From contig PCBQ01000037.1 in NCBI GenBank assembly GCA_002731395.1, forward strand, positions 1 through 6,988: a DNA stretch of 6,988 nt. Direction: 5' to 3'. This DNA comes from Methanobacteriota archaeon (GTDB lineage: Archaea > Thermoplasmatota > Poseidoniia > Poseidoniales > Poseidoniaceae). Below the pieces are notes generated by a model. The model did no database searches, had not been told where the DNA came from, and saw only the letters and a list, made by a program, of their open reading frames with translations. Positions 1 to 5,350 of the stretch are shown here, piece by piece; within the stretch, counting starts at the first letter, position 1; each line of letters opens with the position of its first letter. Made by a program: the position numbers and the translations under genes.

Positions 1-2
1 TC

Positions 3-206
3 CGCAGAGCCCACGGCGACCTCTTGTTCATCGAACACATGAACGTGCCCCCGAAAAAGCGGAACAGCGGGCTTGATGAAGGTCGACGAAAGGGCTGCAG
101 CCATGGCAACGTGGTGGGTGGAGGCCATCGGGCTTGTCGCCGGTGGGCTCGGCATCATCGCTTGGGTGCCACAAATCCGCGAGGTCTGGGTGCATCAGCG
201 CCATGA
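3..206 (+). other. Possible 3' end of an upstream gene, running in from the left edge
   Basis: One plus-strand frame is open from the window edge to a stop at 204-206. Over bases 3-80, 20 of 26 codons end in G or C, as in the real genes here, against 9 of 24 in the next frame (which stops at 74-76). The readable text includes GDLLFIEHMNVP, which faintly resembles the late beta-strand of class I methyltransferases, where an EH pair is common. Against it, the frame would overlap the SemiSWEET gene by about 100 bases, which is unusual, and the part inside SemiSWEET looks like a shadow. The true end could be earlier if there is a frameshift. Function cannot be assigned. Confidence 0.2.
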
Positions 207-369
207 GGGCATCTCGCTCCCCACCTTCGCGCTGGTTTCTGTGGCCTTGTTGTTGTGGTTGGTGTACGGGCTCATCGTGGAGAGTCCGGCGATGATCATC
301 GCCAACATCGCCACGCTCGCCGTCATCCTCGCCGTGGTCGTTGGCGTGGTGCGCTTGCGACGTGGCTGA
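103..369 (+). CDS. SemiSWEET (MtN3/saliva-family) sugar transporter
   Basis: An 88-residue membrane protein, the usual size of a prokaryotic SemiSWEET: a three-helix half-transporter that dimerises and moves sugars down their gradient across the cytoplasmic membrane. It shows three hydrophobic helices at about residues 5-22, 40-58 and 64-84. The PQ motif (WVPQI, P23-Q24) ends helix 1, GISLPTF leads into helix 2, and a conserved Asn sits in IIANIATL (N68) of helix 3. A short basic tail (RLRRG) should face the cytosol. ATG 103 is chosen because AAAGGG at 89-94 lies 8 bases upstream and the product then begins right at helix 1. A TTG at 73 or ATG at 76 would add 9-10 polar residues. It stands alone, with the next gene on the opposite strand. 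The family assignment is firm but the sugar is unknown. Confidence 0.85.
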   Translation: MATWWVEAIGLVAGGLGIIAWVPQIREVWVHQRHEGISLPTFALVSVALLLWLVYGLIVESPAMIIANIATLAVILAVVVGVVRLRRG

Positions 370-570
370 TGGATACGCCGCCCGTTAGGAAACAACTGAT
401 ACGTGTTGTGTGAAGTTGTTGCTGGGGCAAATCCTCAGGGTCTTGAATTTCCTCTTCTTGTGTAGCGGGTGAGATCCCAGGTTGTTGGTTTTGAAAGACA
501 GAAGAAGAGTTTGCTCACCGCACTCAAGCAGAGGTTCATGAGATGATCAACTGAAGGAAGCGTTGGCGCT
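370..570. other. Intergenic spacer between two converging genes
   Basis: This stretch lies between the stops of the plus-strand SemiSWEET and the minus-strand SRPBCC gene. It is less GC-rich than its neighbours and I see no convincing gene: a minus-strand frame through it has no family-like features and overlaps the SRPBCC gene. No tRNA B-box or cloverleaf was found. T-rich patches on both strands (TTTCCTCTTCTTG at 449-460; on the minus strand CTCTTCTTCTGTCTTTC within 495-515) could serve as archaeal-style transcription ends. A long-range inverted repeat (CTCTTCTT 452-459 with AAGAAGAG 502-509) could fold into a stem. Confidence 0.5.
452..509. repeat. Inverted repeat that could form a stem-loop
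   Basis: CTCTTCTT at 452-459 is exactly complementary to AAGAAGAG at 502-509, with 42 bases between. The loop side continues as TGT against ACA after a single bulged base. Inside the loop, GGGTGAGATCCC (467-478) can form a small GGG/CCC stem. Either strand could make this structure in a transcript running out of the flanking genes, so it may mark a bidirectional end of transcription between converging genes. The pairing is visible but any function is inferred. Confidence 0.3.
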
Positions 571-582
571 TCAACCGAAGCG
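557..582. repeat. Two mutually exclusive hairpins at the end of the SRPBCC gene
   Basis: GAAGCG occurs at 557-562 and again at 577-582, with its complement CGCTTC at 567-572 between them. The central arm can pair with either outer arm, giving a 6-bp stem with a 4-base loop each time (TTGG or AACC). The SRPBCC stop codon lies within the right-hand hairpin. No long T-run follows, so it is not a classical terminator. It may slow ribosomes or RNA polymerase, or protect the 3' end. Confidence 0.3.
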
Positions 583-1074
583 ACGGTTAAGCTCGTGCTC
601 GAGATCTGCGAACGCTTGTTCAATACGCTCAGAGAGTTTTGCGTCCAATCGCGCCTGGAGGGCTTTCAGCAAGACCGGCGGTAAGCTCAACTCAAGGCTG
701 GCTTGGCCCGAAACGCGGGTTGCGTTTGGGCCGTCAGCTTCGACGTGGTAGTCGGTGATCATGGACGCAATGGGCAAGCCCTCGCTTCGTGACACTTCGA
801 CGCGCATGTGAGACGCTTGTTCGTAGTCAACGATACGTTCGTGCACGATGCGACCTGGGAGCAATTCGCACCCCCGCTCAGCTCCAATCCCGGTGGTTGG
901 GCCGTCGCCTTCTTGCCAGGACCGATGAATGCTGTTGCTCCACTCGGCCACGTCGCTGAACCCGTCAAGCACCGACCAGGCCTGTTCCACTGTGTAGGGC
1001 ACAGTCCGTGAGGCCTCGACGGTGAAGGTCACAACGTTGCGTTGAGACGCTCCGCCATCAAGATGCGGGTCCAA
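571..1074 (-). CDS. SRPBCC / polyketide cyclase-dehydrase-like protein
   Basis: A soluble protein of up to 167 residues with the look of the START/Bet v 1-like SRPBCC fold. An opening strand (VTFTVEASRTVPYT) is followed by a helix pair with the AW...F.D...W pattern (EQAWSVLDGFSDVAEWSNSI) and a central antiparallel sheet (ITDYHVEADGPNATRVSGQA). A long C-terminal helix rich in charged residues would close the cavity (LLKALQARLDAKLSERIEQA). This fold binds lipids or other hydrophobic ligands; the actual ligand cannot be told. The start is uncertain: TTG 1074 is the longest option, while GTG 1032 would begin at the first strand (153 residues), and neither has a good ribosome site. It lies 32 bases (or 74) after the glutamine synthetase stop on the same strand, so co-transcription is plausible. 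It has no signal peptide. Confidence 0.7.
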   Translation of the reverse strand: MDPHLDGGASQRNVVTFTVEASRTVPYTVEQAWSVLDGFSDVAEWSNSIHRSWQEGDGPTTGIGAERGCELLPGRIVHERIVDYEQASHMRVEVSRSEGLPIASMITDYHVEADGPNATRVSGQASLELSLPPVLLKALQARLDAKLSERIEQAFADLEHELNRRFG

Positions 1075-1106
1075 AGGGCCGTGAGCTCAGGAAGAGGTTT
1101 CTGCAC

Positions 1107-2117
1107 TCACATCGCGGACTTGGTCGTCTCGATGATCACGGCCCCAATCTTGTACGGATCACCGTTGGACGCCGGCCGGCGGTCTTCGAGGCGGCCGACC
1201 CATCCGTCGGTTGGGACAGAGGCCGGAACACGAATCGAGGCCCCACGATCAGAAACGCCGTAGGAGAACTGGTCAATGGATTGGGTCTCGTGAAGGCCGG
1301 TCAGGCGCTCTTCGTTGTGGGCACCATACACGGACATGTGACGCTCAATGTTGCGGCCAAAGGCCTCGCATATGTTGTCGAACATGTCCTTGCCGCCGAC
1401 GTCGCGCATGGCACCGTTGGAGAAGTTGGCGTGCATGCCCGAGCCGTTCCAGTCGCCCTTGATGGGCTTGGGGTGGTACTCGATGTAGTAGCCGTAGCTT
1501 TCAGTCAAGCGGTCGAGAAGGTAGCGGGCCACCCACAGCTCGTCACCGGCGCGCTTCGCGCCCTTGGCGAAGATCTGGAATTCCCACTGCCCACAGGCGA
1601 CTTCTTGGTTGATGCCTTCGAAGTTGATGCCGGCCTCGAGGCACATGTCTGCGTGCTCTTCGACCATGGCGCGCCCGTGGGTGTTTTTGCCGCCCACCGA
1701 GCAGTAGTAAAGACCCTGAGGACCAGGATATCCGCCGACGGGGAAGCCGAGCGGTTGCTGAGTGGCCACGTCCATGATGAAGTATTCCTGCTCGAAGCCG
1801 AACCAGAAATCATCGTCATCGTCGTCGATGGTGGCGCGGCCGTTGCTCGGATGAGGCGTGCCGTCGGGATTCATGACCTCACACATCACGAGATAGCCGT
1901 TGATGCGTGCTGGGTCAGGGAAGATCGCCACGGGCTTCAACAAGCAGTCCGAAGCGCTGCCGTCGGCTTGACGCGTCGAGGAGCCGTCAAACATCCACAT
2001 CGGACACTCTTCGAGGGTCCCTGTGAAATTGCTGCGCACCATCGTCTTGCTTCGCATGTTTTGGGTGGGTTCGTAGCCGTCCAACCAGATGTACTCCAAC
2101 TTCGCTCTGTCGTCCAT
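1107..2117 (-). CDS. glnII: Glutamine synthetase, type II (eukaryote/Bacteroidetes-like)
   Basis: A 336-residue enzyme making glutamine from glutamate, ammonia and ATP in the cytosol, the main entry of ammonium into metabolism. The N-terminal beta-grasp part begins KLEYIWLDG and holds FDGSST (43-48). The catalytic domain shows the type II landmarks in order: WFGFEQEY with metal-binding E109 and E111 (105-112), PGPQGLYYC (131-139), QEVACGQWEF with E172 and E179 (171-180), GDWNGSGMHAN with H229 (221-231), NEERLTGLHET (268-278), RGASIRVP (291-298) and EDRRPASN (311-318). The length and motifs match GSII, not the longer GSI usual in archaea and most bacteria. A run of six Asp (98-103) precedes the first metal motif. 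ATG 2117 is chosen because family members start just before this lysine; an in-frame upstream start at 2180 would add 21 unconserved residues and swallow the putative promoter. Confidence 0.93.
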   Translation of the reverse strand: MDDRAKLEYIWLDGYEPTQNMRSKTMVRSNFTGTLEECPMWMFDGSSTRQADGSASDCLLKPVAIFPDPARINGYLVMCEVMNPDGTPHPSNGRATIDDDDDDFWFGFEQEYFIMDVATQQPLGFPVGGYPGPQGLYYCSVGGKNTHGRAMVEEHADMCLEAGINFEGINQEVACGQWEFQIFAKGAKRAGDELWVARYLLDRLTESYGYYIEYHPKPIKGDWNGSGMHANFSNGAMRDVGGKDMFDNICEAFGRNIERHMSVYGAHNEERLTGLHETQSIDQFSYGVSDRGASIRVPASVPTDGWVGRLEDRRPASNGDPYKIGAVIIETTKSAM

Positions 2118-2143
2118 AAGAATCGGCCATGTCCCTGTCGAGC

Positions 2144-2163
2144 CGGTATATGAACAATTTCCG
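2144..2163 (-). promoter_or_regulatory. Putative archaeal promoter (TATA/BRE-like) for glutamine synthetase
   Basis: Read on the minus strand, TTCATATACC (2154-2145) is a TATA-like box, with an A-rich GGAAA directly upstream that could serve as the TFB recognition element. The box centre lies about 31 bases before ATG 2117, so transcription would begin within a few bases of the start codon, giving a nearly leaderless mRNA. No clear Shine-Dalgarno precedes that ATG, which agrees. If the host is bacterial, this box could instead be read as a -10-like element, but no convincing -35 was found. A second TATA-like string (GCTATAAC, 2227-2220) lies about 105 bases upstream of the ATG. Confidence 0.4.
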
Positions 2164-2167
2164 AGTG

Positions 2168-2182
2168 TTTTGATATGCAAAA
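2168..2182. promoter_or_regulatory. Inverted repeat, candidate operator upstream of glutamine synthetase
   Basis: TTTTG (2168-2172) and CAAAA (2178-2182) form a perfect 5-bp inverted repeat around a 5-base AT-rich centre, just upstream of the TATA-like box of the glutamine synthetase gene. The half-site string TTTTGAT occurs again at 2211-2217 in the same orientation, 43 bases from the first, close to four helical turns. This would suit a dimeric regulator responding to nitrogen status. It does not match the GGAA/TTCC operator known for methanogen NrpR. It could be chance in an AT-rich spacer. Confidence 0.25.
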
Positions 2183-2227
2183 ATTGGCAATAAACGACTA
2201 AATTCTGTTCTTTTGATTAGTTATAGC

Positions 2228-2301
2228 GAGATTTTCTCAACAAACGAAAGGTGCTTTCGCTGCTCTGCGCGGGCAGCATTGCGCGGGTGAGCACCTGCTC
2301 A
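2228..2301 (-). terminator. Run of four short stem-loops after the S15 peptidase gene (possible terminator)
   Basis: Four perfect short inverted repeats lie in 74 bases. TGAGCA/TGCTCA around CC (2288-2301) includes the peptidase stop codon. GCTGC/GCAGC (2259-2277) has a 9-base loop. CGAAAG/CTTTCG (2245-2259) has a 3-base loop, and GAGA/TCTC (2228-2238) has a 3-base loop. Read on the minus strand, the third hairpin is followed by TTTGTTG, which looks like a weak intrinsic terminator. This would separate peptidase transcription from the glutamine synthetase gene immediately downstream, which has its own promoter-like sequence. Confidence 0.4.
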
Positions 2302-4101
2302 TGCGTTGTTGGCAGCGTCCTCAGACTGTGGCGTGAGGAACGCCGAGGACCCGTCGCGATCGATGACGGGCAAGGTAAGGGTGGACCCCTCCACCTCCAC
2401 CTGAACGGGGCACGCGAGGCCACACGCCGGGGCAAGGTAGTCCTCGCCGGTTTCGGTCATCACCACTCGAAAACCATGGCCTGCGGGAAGGATCACGTCC
2501 ATTCCTTGGAATTCCATCAGCATGGTCACCACGCTGCCAGGCGCGACCGTTTGTGGCTCGTATCCGCCGGCATGGTAGCGCACGTCCATGGTGGCGTGCC
2601 CAAGCCGCAGGCCGGTCTCAGCGTCTTGTAGTTCAGCGAAGATTTGCCCGCCGTCGTAGGTTGGGCTGACCTGAAGATGAAGGGTCGGCAGGCCGGCGAT
2701 GTGGACGTCTTCGTCGCTGAGTGAGGGGCATTCGACAGTGACGGACTGCAGGCCACCTCCGGCCACCGAAGCTCCACCCACCCAACTGCCGTCAGCCGAG
2801 CAGGTGGCCAAGTCGACGGGCGTCAACACCGCATCGCGTGGAGGCCATGTTGATTCAACCCGCCACTGGCCGTCGTTGCGCTGAATTTGGGCATGGAGAT
2901 CCGGCTTCTCTCCCTCGCCTTTTAGGTAGTAATCAAACCATTCGAGCAGGTCTTCTGCCCAATCCCAACGGGTCATCTCTGCGATGGCTTCACCGCCGTA
3001 GCCAGAATCTTGGGCGTTGTGTTTGCTCCATTGATCGGGGTAGTTGTGTTCCCACTGGCCAAGCATGCCGCGCACGTCGTAGCCTGCGTCTTGGTAAGCG
3101 TGGTACCATACGGTGCCTGACGGCCCGCCAAACACCTGGTGGGGGTCGACGTTCCAATCCTGCATTCCCTGAATCCAGTAAACGCTACCTTTCCAATTCT
3201 GGAAGGCTTTGTCGATGTGGCTTCGCTCGTCGTAGTAATTTTCCATGTATGGGTCCATCTCCCCACCGACGTAGGTCACAGGACCCGCGAACAGGCCCTC
3301 GACGATGTCTGGGCAGATGTTGTCGAGGTCGTCGCCGTTGTAGTCAACGGTGCTGGAGAAGTAATTCATGTGCATGACTTGAGAGCGTGCCTCAGCGCTC
3401 CCATTCTTGTACAACAACGGGTGAAGGGCGGTCGTGCCCGAAATCGGCACGATGGTCTTCAGGTACTCGCTGCCCATGGCAGCGGCTTCCCATTGCGTGG
3501 CGCCTTCGTAGGACTTCCCGTAGAGCCCCACGTGTCCGTTGGACCATTCTTGCTGGCCGAGCCACTCCACGGCTGCGTGAATGCCGAGGCCCTCGCCGGC
3601 CCCTCGATAGTCGAAACAGCCGCTGCTTTCCTCGGTGCCGAACACGGCCACCTGCGCCAAGGCGTAACCATGGGGCACATAATTGTCGAAAATGAATTCC
3701 CCGCGTCCGGGGCTGACCACGTTGGTGGGTGAGGATTCCGACCCCTGAGGCCCGTAGGAATAGTATGGTGAAACCACGGCGATGACGGGGACTTGCACCC
3801 CGGCTTCTGTGTTGGACGGAAGCCAGTAGGAAAGGTGGACTTCTGACGTCGGAGGCCCTGTTTCCCAAATGTCAGAGGTGTCCACCTCGATGAGCGCTTC
3901 CTGAACAGGGAGGGGCGTGTAGGGACCATCTTTGAGCACCCGGCTGTAGGAGCCCGTCCAATTCCATTCGACGAGGTGGCGGTCTTGCAGCCTGAGGCGC
4001 TCATCGACGACGATCGTTTCCTCACCTGCAGGGTTGGCCATGCATCCAGACAACGATACACAGAGCACCAGCAAGGCCAACGCAGCGGCATGGCCTCGCA
4101 T
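2299..4101 (-). CDS. Exported lipoprotein peptidase, S15 family (Xaa-Pro dipeptidyl-peptidase / CocE-like)
   Basis: A 600-residue serine hydrolase anchored outside the membrane by a lipid. Residues 1-20 are a lipoprotein signal peptide with a hydrophobic core and lipobox LSGC (Cys20). The alpha/beta-hydrolase domain carries the nucleophile in GLYGKSYEG (Ser197), the acid in GMQDWNV (Asp315) and the base in GQWEHNYP (His352). The phrases ESSGCFDYRGAGEG (158-171), QDWNV and H-YP resemble true Xaa-Pro dipeptidyl-peptidases, which remove Xaa-Pro pairs from peptide N-termini, more than cocaine/acyl esterases of the same family. From about residue 465 a C-terminal jelly-roll domain follows (LPTLHLQVSPTYDGGQIFAEL, LPAGHGFRVVMTETGEDY). 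ATG 4101 is chosen because GGAGGG (4113-4108) lies 6 bases upstream and the signal peptide then starts at once; the frame stays open to 4272 but adds non-signal sequence. Likely role: scavenging proline-containing peptides. Substrate not proven. Confidence 0.88.
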   Translation of the reverse strand: MRGHAAALALLVLCVSLSGCMANPAGEETIVVDERLRLQDRHLVEWNWTGSYSRVLKDGPYTPLPVQEALIEVDTSDIWETGPPTSEVHLSYWLPSNTEAGVQVPVIAVVSPYYSYGPQGSESSPTNVVSPGRGEFIFDNYVPHGYALAQVAVFGTEESSGCFDYRGAGEGLGIHAAVEWLGQQEWSNGHVGLYGKSYEGATQWEAAAMGSEYLKTIVPISGTTALHPLLYKNGSAEARSQVMHMNYFSSTVDYNGDDLDNICPDIVEGLFAGPVTYVGGEMDPYMENYYDERSHIDKAFQNWKGSVYWIQGMQDWNVDPHQVFGGPSGTVWYHAYQDAGYDVRGMLGQWEHNYPDQWSKHNAQDSGYGGEAIAEMTRWDWAEDLLEWFDYYLKGEGEKPDLHAQIQRNDGQWRVESTWPPRDAVLTPVDLATCSADGSWVGGASVAGGGLQSVTVECPSLSDEDVHIAGLPTLHLQVSPTYDGGQIFAELQDAETGLRLGHATMDVRYHAGGYEPQTVAPGSVVTMLMEFQGMDVILPAGHGFRVVMTETGEDYLAPACGLACPVQVEVEGSTLTLPVIDRDGSSAFLTPQSEDAANNA

Positions 4102-4248
4102 GGCGGGCCCTCCACGTTGTCCTTCATCACGCTGACGCCATCGCCTGAACGGCAGCACGGGCGCGCGCAAGACGGGAAACGTCAAGCCACACCCGCTCGA
4201 CCATGCGGTATGGGCGCCGGTCCTGCCGAGGTCGGGAAGAAGTGGTTC

Positions 4249-4797
4249 ATGCGCCAATATTGGCGCTTGCAACAGTCGCAGAGCCTCATTTCAATGGGGT
4301 TCTGGTGCGTGACCTTGACCTTGCTCATTTGGCCCTACGTCGCCTGGCGGTTTGATGCAAACACGGAGTGGTTGGGCATCCCAGCGACCTACGTTGGATT
4401 GGTCTCAATCGCGCTGATGGTCCTGATTACCGTGTTGCTCATCGGTTACATCTACGACCAATTCCTCTCATTATGGAAAGAGCACCAAAACGTCATCATT
4501 GAACGAAACCCCTTCGCCACCTATCTGCTGACGCCACGCGATGCGATCATCATCGGCCATCTGTCCACCATGATGCGGAACATGCATCCTGATGACGAAC
4601 GCGTCAGGGCCCAGAGCGAATGGATGGAGCGCTGGCTGGCGTCCATGCCCGAACTCGAGGTCTTTGAACGGATGGTGACAGAACTCGATGAACGGTTGGG
4701 CGTACCCGTGCCGGAGTTCACCTTCCTCCCCGACGGAGCGGTGGAAGCTGCACGGCAATCTGCAGCGTCTCGAAGCAACAGCGAAGAAGGTGCCTGA
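4249..4797 (+). CDS. Two-helix membrane protein of unknown function
   Basis: A 182-residue protein that I cannot assign to a named family. It has a short basic, Gln-rich N-terminus (MRQYWRLQQSQ) and two transmembrane helices (about residues 12-31 and 48-68). A linker with a Trp-Pro-Tyr kink (LIWPYVAWRF) joins them, and a C-terminal cytosolic part of over 100 residues follows. That part holds a membrane-proximal segment (LWKEHQNVIIERNPFATYLLTPRD, split here as LWKEHQNVII then ERNPFATYLLTPRD), an amphipathic helical stretch with many acidic residues (112-151), and a polar tail. No enzyme motif is visible. Its stop is one base from the start of the phosphatase gene, so the two are very likely one transcript with coupled translation. 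Start ATG 4249 is a choice: ATG 4210 is also possible, and the frame is open further upstream into the peptidase gene. No good promoter was seen in the GC-rich 147-base gap to the diverging peptidase. Confidence 0.75.
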   Translation: MRQYWRLQQSQSLISMGFWCVTLTLLIWPYVAWRFDANTEWLGIPATYVGLVSIALMVLITVLLIGYIYDQFLSLWKEHQNVIIERNPFATYLLTPRDAIIIGHLSTMMRNMHPDDERVRAQSEWMERWLASMPELEVFERMVTELDERLGVPVPEFTFLPDGAVEAARQSAASRSNSEEGA

Positions 4798-4798
4798 G

Positions 4799-5347
4799 AT
4801 GGGTTGGCCGAGCGATTGGGTGCGCCCATCGCCTGAACTCATCACACGCCTGTCCAGGCTGGACATGCTCCTGCTCGACGTTGACGGTGTGCTCACCGAC
4901 GGCACGGTGCTGCGTGACGCTGACGGTACGGAAGCGCGCCGCTTTTCGGTCATCGACGGCCACGGCCTCGGCATGCTTCGCGACGACGGTATGATTGTCG
5001 GGGTGGTCAGCCGTGAGGATTCTGACATCACCCGCGCACGCATGGAAAAACTGCGCATGCCGGAGATTCACGTCGGTGCCATGGACAAAGCCGTGGTCGT
5101 GGCTGACATCCGCGCCAGGCACGGGTTGGGCGAAGGGGCCATCGCCTTCGTTGGCGACGACCTTCCCGACCTTGCCGCGTTCCAAGAAGCGGACGTGCGC
5201 ATCGCTCCGGCCAACGCCCACCCTGCGGTCAAAGCCGCTGCAGATTTGGTGCTGTGCCGGCGTGGGGGTCACGAAGCGGTACGTGAACTGGCCGAAGTCA
5301 TCCGTGCAGCCAAGGGAGTCGGCCCCATGGCCGACTTTTTGTCCTGA
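4799..5347 (+). CDS. KdsC-like HAD phosphatase (nonulosonate/Kdo 8- or 9-phosphatase type)
   Basis: A 182-residue cytosolic phosphatase of the C0 HAD group that includes Kdo-8-phosphate phosphatase KdsC and the HAD domain attached to animal CMP-sialate synthetase. Motif I is LLLDVDGVLTDG, with nucleophile D27 and D29. Motif II is Ser71 in GVVSRED, motif III is probably Lys97 in GAMDK, and motif IV is FVGDDLPDL with D120, D121 and D124. The C-terminus keeps the GGHEAVRE turn that caps the active site of the neighbouring subunit in KdsC tetramers. Size and compactness match KdsC. ATG 4799 is preceded by AAGGTG (4787-4792) 6 bases upstream, and the upstream gene ends one base before it. It converges on neuA with abutting stops, and both belong to the same chemistry, so it probably dephosphorylates a phosphorylated nine- or eight-carbon sugar acid before CMP activation. 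The substrate is inferred. Confidence 0.85.
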   Translation: MGWPSDWVRPSPELITRLSRLDMLLLDVDGVLTDGTVLRDADGTEARRFSVIDGHGLGMLRDDGMIVGVVSREDSDITRARMEKLRMPEIHVGAMDKAVVVADIRARHGLGEGAIAFVGDDLPDLAAFQEADVRIAPANAHPAVKAAADLVLCRRGGHEAVRELAEVIRAAKGVGPMADFLS

Positions 5348-5350
5348 TCA
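5345..5350. other. Abutting stop codons of two converging genes in a TGATCA palindrome
   Basis: The phosphatase stop TGA (5345-5347, plus strand) is immediately followed by the neuA stop read on the other strand (5350-5348). The six bases TGATCA are self-complementary and end both genes. No intergenic terminator can fit, so the two transcripts must overlap at their 3' ends. Confidence 0.9.

Noticed and set aside
450..500. Possible tRNA in the 370-570 spacer
   Set aside because: No matching B-box, acceptor stem or anticodon arm could be laid out.
435..623. 62-codon minus-strand open frame in the spacer
   Set aside because: Serine/threonine-rich text without domain features, overlapping the end of the SRPBCC gene in another frame, and no ribosome site noted.
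1796..1830. Six-Asp run in glutamine synthetase as a possible insertion
   Set aside because: An acidic stretch before the first metal motif is common in this protein type, so the run is a modest variant rather than a foreign insert.
1281..2153. Long plus-strand open frame opposite glutamine synthetase (about 290 codons)
   Set aside because: It mirrors the minus-strand gene, has no family-like motifs, and the opposite strand carries the full set of GSII motifs.
3976..4248. N-terminal extension of the membrane-protein gene into the peptidase gene
   Set aside because: The added residues overlap the peptidase signal-peptide region, are polar and unpatterned, and the product is sensible from ATG 4249.
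4102..4272. N-terminal extension of the peptidase
   Set aside because: It would bury the lipoprotein signal peptide inside the chain, and ATG 4101 has a strong ribosome site.
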